This document shows positions 50,554 through 62,800 of a DNA stretch of 64,000 bases, piece by piece (within the stretch, counting starts at the first letter, position 1; each line of letters starts with the position of its first letter). A program made the position numbers and the translations under genes. The notes below the pieces were generated by a model, which was not told the origin of the DNA, ran no database searches, and saw only the letters and a program-made list of their open reading frames with translations. This DNA comes from Asterias rubens. Lineage: Eukaryota > Echinodermata > Asteroidea > Forcipulatida > Asteriidae. The stretch lies in NCBI RefSeq assembly GCF_902459465.1, contig NC_047081.1, positions 7,779,883 to 7,843,882 of the forward strand. Reading direction: 5' to 3'.

Positions 50554-50936
50554 AAAGGCAGTGGACACTATTGGTAATTACTCAAAATATTTATCATCAT
50601 AAAACCTTTCTTGATTACAAGTAATGGGGAGAGATGGATGGTATAAAACATTGTGAGAAACGGCTCCCTCTGAAGTGACGTAGTTTTCGAGAAAGAGGTA
50701 ATTTTCCACGGATTTGATTTCGAGGCCTCAAGTTTAGAATTTGAGGTCTCGAAATGAAGCACCAGAAAGCAAACAAATCCGTGTGACAAGGTTTTTTTTC
50801 TTTCATTATTATCTCGCAAATTCGACGACCGATTGAGCTCAAATTTTCACAGGTTAGTCATTTTTATGAATATGTTGAGATACACCAACTGTGAAGACTA
50901 GTCTTTGACAATTACCAATAGTGTCCACTGTCTTTT
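50554..50936. mobile_element. MITE family A copy
   Basis: AAAGGCAGTGGACACTATTGG to CCAATAGTGTCCACTGTCTTT, intact internal hairpin GAGGCCTCAAG...TTGAGGTCTC. Confidence 0.9.
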
Positions 50937-51464
50937 AAGTTCAATAAGTCATATTGTTATGTTATTAATGAAATAACATAACATTTGGGCCAATCGTTTT
51001 TATCAAGTTTTTAAATTACGTCCTGTGGCATAAAATATGACAGCATCTGAATCGAGAATGTGCCTTGTATCTAAAGGGAAGGTTTTCCATAATTTGTTTA
51101 TATGCAGTATTTTTTTAAGGGATTTTATAAATGTGTTAATAATATTCTAACCCACTACTGTTTGTTTCAACTCCTATTAGGTGTAGACTATACTATAAAA
51201 CTGTAACCTGTGCATCAATTTCAAAAGGTGTTATACGGAAAGTGCAGAAAATGTGGAACGGTCATGTCCACGCGTAAAGAATCTGCAATTGAAATACACA
51301 ATATGAGAAGCGTTACTGTCAGTAACAATTTAAATTTGTGGGCATTAAAAATTGATACCTTTTCCAATAACCGCAGTTCTTTGAGGTGAAAAGTTTCTCA
51401 AAATGCATCATATAATAGCAAAACGGCTGTACTTGTCAGAGTCATCACTAAACGTGCTTACTCT

Positions 51465-51840
51465 TTAACACTGGACACCTTTGGTAACTGTCAAAGACCA
51501 ATATTCTCACTTGGTGTATCCCAACATAATTTTATGCATAGCATAACAAACCTGTGAAAATGTGGGCTCAATTGGTCACCGAATTTGCAAGAGAATAATG
51601 AAAGAAAAAGGGCTCTTTTTGTATTACTTGGTGTAATTTCAGATGCGTAATAAAAGGCTTCAGCTGAAATATTTTATTATTTGAGTGAGAAATTACCTCT
51701 TTCTCAAAAACTACGTTACTTCAGAGGGAGCCTTTCTTACAATGTTTTATATACTACCAACAGCTCTTGCTCGTTACCAAGTAAATTTTTATGCTGTAAC
51801 AATTAATTTGAGTAACTACCAACAGTCTTCAGTGCCTTTA
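51465..51840. mobile_element. MITE family A copy
   Basis: TTTAACACTGGACACCTTTGG to CCAACAGTCTTCAGTGCCTTTAA, interior as in 35944-36332. Confidence 0.85.
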
Positions 51841-51844
51841 AACA

Positions 51845-53340
51845 CGTAATGAAAATAAAATAATTGAATCTGCACTGTGTTGACGAAACACACGCGGGGT
51901 TGCAGTTGAAATCCAATGTCCGGAGTAGGCCTTATTGCTGATGTATGCGGCCCCAGGTTCCAATCGGTCTCGGATCTCTTTTTAACGGTCGCCTGAAGTG
52001 ACGGCAAACACGCATAATTGGAAAACAGGGACACATTCCGTATAGTCCTTACATTGTCCGTTTTGGTATGCATTTCTTTGTTTTGCCTTCGAGGGCTGCA
52101 ATATTCGTCTAGTCTATTGTATCACACTGTAGTCGGGACTATTGACTTTCACATTGCACCGAGAAATGCCTGACTATTGTTCACTTCCAGCCTCGGTTTG
52201 GTTTACATTGATTTGATTGTGACTGAGTGAGCAGGGTGGAGAGACTGCGCCATGTTTGAAATATATCGCCTAGCTCGAGAGAGTTTCTTTCGGATAAGTT
52301 ACAATAATTAACGATTAGGGTTACATACCGGGCTTCCTTATTCGAAAAAATGCGCCAACACCCTATATTAAAACTAACTTGTATTATTTTGTTTAGCAAT
52401 ATCTTTAGTGGTGATTAGTGAGTCACGATTATTATTATTACTTTTTTGGTTCATGATTTGAAAAAGTGTAACCTATTCTCGATTTGGGTTAAAGGGTATC
52501 CACCGCCAGTTTCTCATGTTTTAGCACTTAATTTTCCTAGTGCTGAAAGACAACACCCCCCCCCCCCCCCACCACCATCTCTAAAGTTATCTAAAGAATT
52601 CGTTCCAAACACACAATTAATATACACAAAGGGGGTACAGTCATGCTTAATATCCAGAACCAATAACTGTGAGTGTCTCGCTCGAACCTTCCGGGAAAAA
52701 GTTGGCGTCAACAAAATAAAAAATGCGTCAACAACTTATTAAAACGAACTTGTATTTGTTTTGATTGAATGCATGTTATTGTGACTTGTGTAAGACTGGA
52801 AACACCTGTTTTTCGTGATAGACACCCACATCATGTTATAAAGACCATAGTTTGGAAGATAAAAATAATCTCAGGAAGTAGGCCTAACCTTCGGCAATTG
52901 ATGACATTTGTCTTTTTTTTTAAAGAGAGAGAGAGAGAGAGATGTAAAGTGAAGTTAAGTGAGATCGTTAGTCAAGCAAGTTGAGGGGGGTATCTACGTA
53001 ACGCAGATATCGTTTCTGTGATGCGTTCGTCCTCCTATGCTGGTAGGTCCATGACTCGGTCGGCTGGGCATTGTGTAGACTGGTCAGGCAGGACCAATCA
53101 CTTGTTTTTTACAGATCCGAATGAGTTGGATACCATGATTTCATTGGATAAACATGCAGTGACGTATAAGTTTTCCATTGTTTTGACTGGTCGGAGGTGA
53201 TGTTTGTCAGCTGTCACTTTCGGTCGTCTGCATGTAGCATAAATAATGCTTGTTTGTAAAATGTATTGTGAATGTATGCATGCATGTTTTTATACTTGTG
53301 CATGTAAATGTACGTAAGATTTGACTGTGAATTTCCATTT
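51845..53340. other. No gene seen
   Basis: A poly-C tract (about 52556-52570) and a (GA)n run at 52925-52942. The longest ORFs are under 100 codons without splice or domain support. Confidence 0.4.
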
Positions 53341-53344
53341 GAAA

Positions 53345-53530
53345 CGACTTAGAGGTCAAAAGTGCATTTGTACGGATGAAGGCAGGTTCATCTGGGGCAA
53401 CCTCGTCTTCAGGGTGTGTCGAGCAGTACGAGGTTGACGGATGTTATTGTTACAGGGAAGAGAATTCCAGAGCGTGGAGCAGCGGCTTAAAAAACACGAT
53501 ATCCCGTATAACATGACTTAGCTTTGGGGA
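53345..53530 (-). pseudogene. Degraded LINE ORF2 C-terminal fragment
   Basis: Minus strand encodes RCSTLWNSLPCNNNI followed by RQPRTARHTLKTRLPQMNL and a stop. LWNSLP is the LINE ORF2 terminal motif. The upstream frame is broken. Confidence 0.6.
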
Positions 53531-53749
53531 TACGTAGACGTGTTTTGTCCAATGATGAGGAGGTAGCACAGACAGGTGTGTTGCAAGAAATGAGTTCTTG
53601 GTTGATTTTCTCCAACGTTGCTTAAGTTGTTTCGTGTCAATTTGATTTGATATCTTTATTAAATAAGAAATTGTTTTAATCGAATAACAAATAGTCACGG
53701 CATACAAAATGTACTTTCGGATATGAGTGTGTTCTATTTCAGTAAAGGT

Positions 53750-53870
53750 CGGTTTATAGTCGGAAATATTGCGCGCAATCCTAAGATTGAGGCCTAAAAC
53801 CCGTGTCTTTTTATGATCGCGCGTCAAGATTTCCGACGCCCGACCATCGCGCGACCGACTATAACTTTTA
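53750..53870. mobile_element. Foldback element with Cs/Gs in TIR
   Basis: GGTCGGTTTATAGTCGGAAATATTGCGCGC is mirrored by GCGCGTCAAGATTTCCGACGCCCGACCATCGCGCGACCGACTATAA. Partial second inversion. Confidence 0.65.
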
Positions 53871-54617
53871 ATACTGGGTTTCCCCATTTTATGTCGTGTC
53901 AGTCCAGGTATAAAACAAAATCCAATGAAAAATTATTTGACACTAATAATCTCTCCTTCATCTTGAGTATGAATCCTATTACGATCCGTGGCGCGACTAC
54001 ATCGAATGGCTCAGATTGACATAAAGACAACAAAACTGAGGCTGGTTTTTCAGTTATTAAATTCCCGCTTATTATACCATATCTTAAAACATGGATTCGC
54101 TTTTAATTATGCGGTACTAAATCCAATTAAAGTTATGTTATTTAATTATGGATTAAGTTAAGACGATCTAAAGTTGTATTTAGAACCGAGAGTGTGTGAT
54201 GGTGAAACATGTATCTCTTAAGACTATAATAATATTATACAAGAGATTTTAAAGGGAATGTATTATACACTTGGTTTATCAGTCTAAAAATAGTTGTAAT
54301 AATAGTTTCTTCTTTTCTTGAAGTACTTTTTAGCTTTCGATATCTCAAGCATTTTGAGAATCCTTTTTCTCTACCTCCGGGCTGTGAAGTAATGTGGTAA
54401 TGGCCAAATAAACACCCCCCCCCCCTAATTTTGAAACCGAGAAGCGTTACTGACAGTTTTATCTCTCGATTGGGTATCATCACGCGGGAATAATAATATG
54501 TAATTGCAATTACGGATTACTAGCCATGTGGAAATAACCACTACAGTTTTCCGGCAATATCTCATAATCGCTAGCACCTATATAATCGGTTTTTTTCTCC
54601 ATTTTTACACAACCCCT

Positions 54618-54958
54618 TTGAAGGCATAGTTATGAAAGACCAGTATTCACATTTGGTGTATCCAAACATATGCGTAAAATTAAAAACTGTGAAAATTTGG
54701 ACCCAATTGGTCATCAAGAAAAATAAATACTTTTATTGCACAAAATTAATGTGTGCTTTCAGACGCCTAATAAAAGGCTTCAGGCCTGAAGTCTTTTAAA
54801 GTTTGAGTGAGAAATTAACTTTCTCAAAAACTGCCTTACCTCAGAGGGATGTTTCTCATAATGTTTTATAATATCAACAGCTCTTCAATGCTCGTTACCA
54901 AATAGGTTTTTATGCTAACAATTATCTCGAGTAATTGCCAATAGTGTCCAGTGCCTTA
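54618..54958. mobile_element. MITE family A copy, eroded left end
   Basis: Left end reduced to TTGAAGGCATAGTTATGAAAGACCAG; right end CCAATAGTGTCCAGTGCCTTAAA intact. Confidence 0.75.
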
Positions 54959-55679
54959 AACCTTTGTTTCCGTTTTGGTGGGACGGGAACAGTGTGGGCG
55001 GGATGGATAGCACGCCCTCTTATGTTGACATTCTCACAAAGTAATCCATTATAAATAATCACTCTATACGTGACCGGAAGTGTTTGTTTCCTAATGTTAG
55101 AAAGCAAAAACCGCAACAGACCTTTTTTTTCATTGCTAAAATGAGGATACCGGAGGGAGAAAAAAGGGAGTTCCCAGAATTTAATGCATGGACATGGCAA
55201 ATAGATTGGTCTAGTTATTGATCGTGTTTACGGGTTTCCGTTCTTATAGGTTGACAGGTGGAAGAGGTTTCTCGATAACACCTGAAATGTTTTATTTTAG
55301 ATTTTTTCTTTATATTGTGATTTTTTTTTTTTAGATTTGAGAAGTTGACTCGTCAAGGTTATCTTTATTTTCCAAATCTATATTATTTTCAAAATGTTTG
55401 AATGGAAATATCACAAGAAAAAGGGGAAAATAGTTTATTTTTTTTGCGGAACTGATGGCAGGTGTGAATGCACTGCATAAGCATCATGTTTCTTGACAAC
55501 ATCAAAGGCCCCTCCATTTGCGGGCGTGAGTGAGGGAGGATACAAATTAATATTATCATCCGGGTGATGAAATATTCATGTCACTGGTTTCTTCAATCTG
55601 GTGCCCCACTCATTTGATGTTCATCAAAGGTGTTTGCTAATCAGTATGTTCTGCCTAAAAGTTTTATGTAATTGAGCAC

Positions 55680-55880
55680 AGGGCCTGATTTCAGAAAGCA
55701 CAAAAACTTGCTAAGCACAGGAAAAAAAATATTGCTTAGCAAAAAAGCGGTTATCAGCCAACATTACATTAACTTAATGCTTACATTTTTTTGCAACGCA
55801 TGGTGCCTCGCTCATTTTTTTGCTAAGAATAGAAACTTGCTAAGCATTTTTTCCCCCTGCTTAACATGAAATTGGCTCCT
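55680..55880. repeat. 'GGGCC.ATTTCA' family foldback fragment
   Basis: 'gggcctgatttcagaaagcacaaaaacttgctaagcac' with the facing 'gaaacttgctaagca...cttaacatgaaattggctcc'. Confidence 0.6.
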
Positions 55881-56939
55881 GTTTATAACCAACCGTATCT
55901 GATTATACAACGAAACCCAACCATTACGACAGCGGTGTTTAAAAACAAACGCCCAAACCCCACGACACAGCCGCCCCCAGCCGCCCCCTGTATACCGCGC
56001 GACTATCCCCTCAATAGTGCATCAGGTCCTTGCGTTCGTTTAACCTCGCACTCATTCAATTGAAATCGAGTTCAGAGCCTTCTTTCTTTGCGCCTCATGA
56101 TCTTTGAAGACGGCACTAAGTGGTCACAGTCGGGTTCAAACAGGTTACCCGAGACGTCCAGTTTAGTGGAAAAAGACAATGACGTCATCGGTACAATCAA
56201 CCAGATACGTTTGATAACTAGGGATTTGCTCTGGTTGTACTTTTTTCTCATCCAGTATGTACTTAATGTGATTGTGTTACCAAGTAAAACTTGGCGTGTC
56301 ACTGGGGGTAGCGCACAAAGCTAAAGCCCAAGATTTTCCAGCACCAAATGATTTGTTCACAGAATCGCTCCCTTTTTATCTCTGAAAGCTCGTCGAGGTA
56401 CGTAGGCCTATTGAGATAGATACTAAAAATAGTTGCTCTTCTTAAAAATTTGAAGTTGTCTTCAGCTTCCTTTAACAAAGTTGTAAGTCGTCTCATTTTT
56501 AGAGTATGGCCTATTACTTAGCCGCGATGACGTGTGTAAGGCTTTGTGCGACTTACTTGTTTTCTTTTTTTTCCTTCTTTTTTTAGACCTAAAATTCTGA
56601 CACTCAGCATGCACAAAGATTCTTATCTGCTGCGTGTATCATTTGTATTATTCAATAATATCCACTGGGCTTTTCTTACACGCAATATAATCTTCATGAA
56701 TTGAATTGAGTTGAGCTGTTATTTTGGGCGGGAAGTTTCATTTGTTGTATTCGGAAGCAATTAAGTAATTTCGTAAGACTCGATTTCGGTTACATTATTA
56801 TATTGATCGAAGGAAATATGTTTCAATCTTTCATTTTCATACATCATCGAACTATTTTAAGATAACGCTACACTGCGGAAAATCGTGTTTTAAATTAACA
56901 CCATGGTACGGTGTTGTCAAATAAGGGATGTAAAGGGTA

Positions 56940-57075
56940 GCGACGAGTTCTTAAACGGCCGTTTAAAACCGGCGCGGTCGTTGCCGTGTGATATAGGCCC
57001 GAGTCGAAGGTTAGGGTCTTTATCGCATGGCAACGACCCTGCAAGGTTTGAAACGGCCGTTTAAGGACGAGTCAC
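56940..57075. mobile_element. Foldback element with AAACGGCCGTTTAA arms
   Basis: GACGAGTTCTTAAACGGCCGTTTAAAACC...CGGTCGTTGCC is mirrored by GGCAACGACC...AACGGCCGTTTAAGGACGAGTC. The core AAACGGCCGTTT is itself a palindrome. Confidence 0.75.
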
Positions 57076-57237
57076 TACTCTTTTATTCTCATTCATGAAC
57101 GCCTTTTGGTTTAAAGGCGTTATAAAGTATGAAACTCTGTAAAACGTATCTGTTTCCGACGGCGTGCTTGAAATCTGTACGTCCGTTTGTTGCATTGTAT
57201 TGACTGAGACGACAGTTTTCGGATCCGTCGTGTGCGT

Positions 57238-57345
57238 AGTCTTGGTGCAAGACATTCTCGTTTTCCTTTTACACACAGCGCGGCCAACTCACCGACAGCG
57301 CCCGCTTCGCCCGTAATAAGAAACGTCTTGCACCAAGACTAGCGC
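57238..57345. mobile_element. Short foldback element
   Basis: AGTCTTGGTGCAAGACATTCT is mirrored by AAGAAACGTCTTGCACCAAGACTA. Confidence 0.8.
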
Positions 57346-57619
57346 GTAATACCCGAGAACAACCGGTTATAATCAGAGCTCCAGCTGGTCATTATCAACC
57401 GTTTAAACAACCCCACCGTGACGCGCTCTCCACCAATAGGAATAGCAAAACTGTCTATTGTATTTATGAATATTTATAACCCAAAAGAGAATCAAGCTTA
57501 CAGCTTACAGGGTGATGGCACAAAGGTGATTGTACTGGCAGAAACTAGTGTTACTTTAACACCAGCTTATGGCGTTTCGACTCTGTAGCAGAGTCTTTCT
57601 TGAAGACTCTACACATTAA

Positions 57620-57835
57620 CAGGGCCCAATTTCATAGAGCTGCTTAAGCACAAAATTTTGCATAAGCAAAATAATCCTTGCTTAGTAAAATCAGATTACC
57701 GGCTAAAACTCCACTCAATTGTTATGATCATTAATTACCAATAGCTAAATATCAGTCACGAGCATGAACCTTTTGGCCAGTAACGTGTGTAAACAACTTT
57801 TTTTTGCTTTAACAGCTCTATGAAATTAGCCCCAG
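57620..57835. mobile_element. 'GGGCCCAATTTCATAG' family foldback copy
   Basis: GGGCCCAATTTCATAGAGCTGCTTAAGCACAAAA at the left, TTTGCTTTAACAGCTCTATGAAATTAGCCCC at the right. Confidence 0.75.
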
Positions 57836-58224
57836 GTATCTTTTGTATAAACAACAAATGTGTCTAGTAATTTGTCATAAATGGTGTCGATTTCAATACC
57901 AGTTCGTGCAGTGTAGCCTTCGTAACCGATTGGAATATGTTGTTTGAATCATCCTCTCTGTATTTGAAACGAATACTGATACTTCTGTACTGCAAAATAA
58001 AGTGACTGGTTTGGGAGACTATAGCTGGGGAGGGAGAGACATCACCAGAGCATTACCAAATATTTTTACGATGATGAATTATGCGTTCAACCCGAGAACG
58101 TCGTGATGTGAGGATTATTTTTTCTTGCACTTAAGATTGTAGCCGAGTGTCCAACGTGACTTGTCATGTAATTCGCGTTGATGGGACAATCACTGTATGT
58201 GATCCCGTGAGTCTTTGCCTGTAG

Positions 58225-58610
58225 GATTTCGGGCACTTTTATCACCCCTTGACACCATCTTTCGTAATCATTTAGTCACATTTTGTGAACATTTTTGTGA
58301 ATATTCATTATCACGTCATATCCAGGGCTTCTCCAGTGCTAGCTTCAAAATGGTCACAAATATTAATATGAATTGGTGACCTTTTAATGATTTTACCTTT
58401 TCACTCTAGTTTGACGAATTTCTTGCGTGTCATCACCCCCTAGAAACCATCTTTCGTAATCCTTTAGTCACATGTGTGATACTTTTTATGAATGTTCATA
58501 ACATGACGTCATATCCAGGGCTTCAGTGCTCGCTTCAAAATGGTCGCAAATATTTAATATTTAATTGGTGACCTTTTTAATTATTAATTTTTCACTCCAG
58601 TCTGTGTCAT
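58225..58610. repeat. Two-copy direct repeat, ~190-bp unit
   Basis: Both halves contain 'accatctttcgtaatc.tttagtcacat', 'cgtcatatccagggcttc' and 'gcttcaaaatggtc.caaatatt...aattggtgacctttt', in the same order and with close spacing. Confidence 0.85.
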
Positions 58611-58719
58611 TGTTCGTATTTAAAAATAAATAAAAGTCTTCACCGTGTAAGATTTAGTTTTGTATATGCGATATTGCAACCAAGGCGACTAAGAATTTTG
58701 CTCAGTTGTGATTGTTTGG

Positions 58720-58970
58720 AAGCCTGAAACGCCAAATGGGAATATCCAATGTGCCACATGTATACTGATAGGCCCGAACCATGGCTTCGGCTTTGGATTC
58801 GGCTAGGGATAGTTTGGCCCCGCGGTTGTTTTGATAATTTGCGCGACCCGTTGCGTACGCGGCCAGGGCTTCAGACGAGAGGACGGAGCCTGAAGCCGAG
58901 TCCAAAGCCGAAGCCGTGATTTCGAAAATGGCCATATTTTGAAATTGCACCATCCATTATTAGGGTCTGG
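58720..58970. mobile_element. Foldback element (GGCTTCGGCTTTGGATTCGGCT arms)
   Basis: CATGGCTTCGGCTTTGGATTCGGCT is mirrored by AGCCGAGTCCAAAGCCGAAGCCGTG. The 83-codon minus-strand ORF across it is explained by these arms. Confidence 0.75.
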
Positions 58971-59004
58971 TCATAGGATTCGAAATTAGGTTCTTAGAAA
59001 AGGT

Positions 59005-59165
59005 ACACAGTGGAATAGGAGACTTTCCAACGCTAGGTGGCAGCAGACATACCGGGTAAATTTCCATTGTTTACGTAGTTCTGAACATGCGCATAATTCT
59101 GAGAACAATGGATTTACCCGGTAAGTCTGCTGCCCTCTATTGTCCCAGAAAGTCTCCCATTGACC
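59005..59165. mobile_element. Foldback element E, copy 1
   Basis: AGGAGACTTTCCAACGC...GGCAGCAGACATACCGGGTAAA is mirrored by TTTACCCGGTAAGTCTGCTGCC...AGAAAGTCTCCCATT. Confidence 0.85.
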
Positions 59166-59234
59166 AATGCCAATTTGGACGATGAGTGGTTGGTTGTGGG
59201 AGAGGCAACAAGGATCAATTTGAAATGAAAATGT

Positions 59235-59395
59235 AGGTGAAGTGCAATGGGAGACTTTTGAGACGCTTGGTGGCAGCAGACTTACCAGGTTAAATCCATG
59301 GTTCTCGGTAGTGTGCGCCTGCTGAAAACTACGTCAACAATGGAAATTTACCTGGTAAGTCTGCTGCCACCTAGCGTTCCAAAGTCTCCCATTAC
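59235..59395. mobile_element. Foldback element E, copy 2
   Basis: ATGGGAGACTTTTGAGACGC...GGCAGCAGACTTACCAGG is mirrored by CCTGGTAAGTCTGCTGCCACCTAGCGTTCCAAAGTCTCCCAT. It lies 70 bases from copy 1, same orientation class. Confidence 0.85.
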
Positions 59396-59639
59396 AAAAT
59401 GTAACTGAATAGTGTATCATAGCCGCATCCACATAAACGGATACGGTTACGTCTACGGCTGCTGCTTCCTAAGGAAGTCCTATACTTCAACGCATGATGA
59501 CGTGGATATCTAGCCGTAGCCCTAAAAGGCATTAGACTCGATAGTAGGCCCACGTCTTTGCAAAGCATGACTTGCTGGTTTTTCAAACCCCGCCAAATCA
59601 TCTCCCCGCCAGACCATCCCCAGTTATTCATTCGCCACT

Positions 59640-60700
59640 ATTTAACACACGCGAAGTTTACCCGAGTGCGTTGAATACTTCCTTTTCAAACACACTTACT
59701 TAAGTTAAACTTTCCCTCAAGGCAGTTTTTACACATCAGCGGTGACGGCTGTCCATACGGAACTTTAATCAATTCATTAATGAGGAAACAACCGAGATCC
59801 TGAATACACCATTAAAATTATTACTTAAGAACCCTTCGTGCTGGATGACAAGCACCGATTGACGTCAGTGTATACTTTAAGACGTCCTGTCCTCGAGACA
59901 ATTTTCTTCTCTCTCGATATACTTTATTCCTGCGGTCAACTGTGATGGAGAAAACGTAATACACGACCTTTCTTTTGTAATGAACCTTATCGAGTGCATC
60001 CGCCTTCCTTGAAGTGTGTGTGTGGGGGGGGGGGGGGGTGTTGCCCATGGGGCGTGGTGTCTGTTTCTTTCCATTTCGTAGTACACCAAAGGAGAACTTA
60101 ACAAACTTGGGGTAATTTTTCAATAATATTTTTGCCTTTCTTTGAGTACTCGTACGTGTTATTTTGTTTAAGTATTGACATTTTCAAAGAATATTTTTCA
60201 AGGCAATGGTCATGCTATGGGCGGACTTCTGAAAGTTATTAATGATGTCGAGTTATGTGATCTTATTTCCTTCCCTTCTTCCCCACTATTGTGTTCAAAA
60301 TGCTTGTATTTGCATAACTAAAACTGCTTCTTGCCTGAGACTTATCTGCAACGACACATTTACAGTGGAGCTGTGTTAATAAGCATGGTGAGTTTGATAT
60401 CAAATTTTGGCCGTCCGTCTTGTTTCTGTATCGCAAGAACTAAACAATAACGAAACAGTATTTTTTCTTTTTTTATTATGCAAGGTCGACACAATCAAGG
60501 CTGAACTTCGAGAAGAAAAATCATTGCACACTTCTCGAAAAGGTTTCCCAGAAAAACATTTTTTTTCTCGGATGCTTTGAACTACGATGTGTGATAAGTG
60601 GGATTTGACATCGGCTGTCAACACATGCAACTCGTGCGTCGAATACAGAAACAGTGTCCCGTACGAAAGTGCCAGTATTTAGGAGCAGCGTTACGGAAAA
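59640..60700. other. No gene seen
   Basis: Only short ORFs. A (TG)n(G)n tract at 60016-60039. Nothing else recognised. Confidence 0.35.
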
Positions 60701-60702
60701 CC

Positions 60703-61467
60703 TAAGGGCGCTGGACACCTTTGGTAATTGTCAAAGACCAGTCTTCTCACTTGGTATATCTTAAAGCCATTGGACACTTTCGGTAAACAGTATTGTCTAA
60801 AGACCAACACTTCGTGTATCACAACTTTTATATAAATAACAAACCTGTGAAAATTTAGGCTCAATCGGTCATCGTAGTCGGGAGAAAATAACGGGAAAAC
60901 CCAACCTTGTTTCCGCACGTTTCGCCGTGTCATGGCATGTGTTCAAAATAAATCCGTAATTCTCGCTAGCGAGAATTGATAAATGTTTTAATGTTTTCTC
61001 GAAAAGTAAAGCATTTCATGGGATAATATTTCAAGAGAAGTCTTTCACCATTCCCTTCTGTAAACCCTGTAAGTTATTTGTAAATCTGTGAACTTTGATT
61101 TTTTTTTCTTTTCCGAAAGTGTTAATGGCTTTAACATAATGCAGAAAATAACAAACCTGTGAAACACCAAACTCTATTGGTCATCAAAGTTGCGAGATAA
61201 TAATGGAAGAAAAAAACACCCTTGTCACACGAAGTTGTGTGCTTTCAGATGCTTGATTTCGGGACCTCAAAATTTAATTCTGAATTCTCGAAATCAAATT
61301 AAAATATTTTGGTGTAAAATGACATCTTCCTTGAAAATTAAGTCACTTCAGAGGGAGCCGTGTCTCACAATGTTTATCACCAGCTCTCCATGGCTTTTTA
61401 CCAAAATAATAAGTTTTTAATGCTAACAATTATTTTAAGTAATTATCTATAGTGTCCAGTGCATTTA
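60703..61467. mobile_element. MITE family A copy split by an inserted MITE (family C)
   Basis: Family A left end at 60703-60762 (GCGCTGGACACCTTTGG...TTGGTATATCTTAA) resumes at 61132 (TTAACATAATGCAGAAAATAAC...) and ends near 61467 (TATAGTGTCCAGTGCATTTAA). Confidence 0.85.
60763..61133. mobile_element. MITE family C nested in family A
   Basis: Ends AGCCATTGGACACTTTCGG and CCGAAAGTGTTAATGGCT are inverted and flanked by TTAA on both sides, the duplicated target. Its interior hairpin TTCTCGCTAGCGAGAA is a perfect palindrome, and parts ('aacaaacctgtgaaaattt.ggctcaatcggtcatcg') are homologous to family A. Confidence 0.9.
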
Positions 61468-61469
61468 AC

Positions 61470-62265
61470 CATCAAGTTGAAACAAGCAGTCGCACGTAGG
61501 CATGGAAACATGTAAACCATAGGCATCCTGACTACGAAGAGCACTCCAACCCTGCGCAAATGACATAATCTTCATATTTATAGCCAATAGCACAAAACAT
61601 CAGTAAGTTATGACCTAACTATATTTGTATAAATTAATTTCATTGTCCATACACGTTCCTCATATGGTCGCAATCAAACAAGAAGAAGATGTATTTATAC
61701 TCGATTACTGAGGGAAGGGGAGGGGCTGGCTGTGGTGAAAGGGGGAGGGGGTACTGGTATGCACAATGACCGTTTACGCGTGGTTATTGGGCAGTGGTAA
61801 TGTTTTGTTTACTTTCAGTCTGTGAACACTAGTATGCTTGGAAGTACAATTAAACACACTCGCCGTATGAAGGAAACAAGAATGTCATCTAAAGGTTTAT
61901 CCGCCGCGGCGTTGAACTGATTTCGTGATTAAAAAACATAGTCCATACATTCATGAATAGATTCATGGACTGTGAATAACTTCGTCTGGAGCCTGGGATG
62001 CGTCCTCCGGAAAAAAAGCATGACATCTAAAACATATGGATGTGAAGTTAATATCTTTCTTTTTTGTTATAAGAGTCTTTTCAATCGATCGTATATGATT
62101 CTCATTCCTCCCTGAGGATTATGCCTTATAGCCCAAGTCGACAAGATAAATATATCGAGAGTGAGTTTGATTCACTCGAGAGACGTTTTTGGGCTTTTTA
62201 ATTTTGTCTTAAGAAAACAACGAGGAGTGTTGGAACCTTGGGGGATCTTATTATAAAAAGTCGAA
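61470..62265. other. No gene seen
   Basis: A short inverted pair 'catagtccatacattcatgaatagattcatggactgtg' at about 61939. Nothing else supported. Confidence 0.35.
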
Positions 62266-62269
62266 GATG

Positions 62270-62800
62270 AAATAGACATTTCAAGTTTTGATGTTTTGTT
62301 GAATGGAATGGAATCACCTGGAGCAGTCGAGTGTACTCGTCGCCAACTCGGCTATTGACTAGAACGTCTTGTTACCAACTCGTCCTGTGGGCATTCCAAT
62401 ATGCATTGTTGGATGTCATGAGGTGCGGTCGAGTACTCAACTTGGCCAATGACTGAATCGTCTTGTTACCAACTCGTCCATTAAGACATTCAAAGTTTTT
62501 ATATTTTGGGGGATGGAATCAACAGGAGCGGTCGAGCACTCATCACCAACTCGACCAATTATTAAATCGTCTTGTTTACCAACTCGTCATGTCGACAGGA
62601 TGTCACGGTCCGGGAGCGGTCGAGTATTAATCACCAACTCGCAGCCGTTTAATTGACTCGTCTTTCCAACTCATCATCAATGGACATTCAAAGTTTTGAT
62701 CATTTGTTGTGGGATGCCATGACCTTTAGCGGTCGAGTACCCATCACCAACTTGGCCATTTATTGTATTGTCTTGTTACCAACTCGTCCTGTGGCCACGT
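62270..62800. repeat. Degenerate ~110-bp tandem repeat ('GCGGTCGAGTACTCATCACCAACTCG')
   Basis: Five units, each with GCGGTCGAGTA (near 62324, 62426, 62529, 62615, 62731), 'accaactcg.cca', and 'tcgtcttgttaccaactcgtcctg'. Unit length 85-115 bp, diverged. Confidence 0.8.

Noticed and set aside
58702-58953. 83-codon minus-strand ORF rich in Ala/Ser
   Set aside because: It is formed by the inverted arms of a foldback element (GGCTTCGGCTTTGG / CCAAAGCCGAAGCC).
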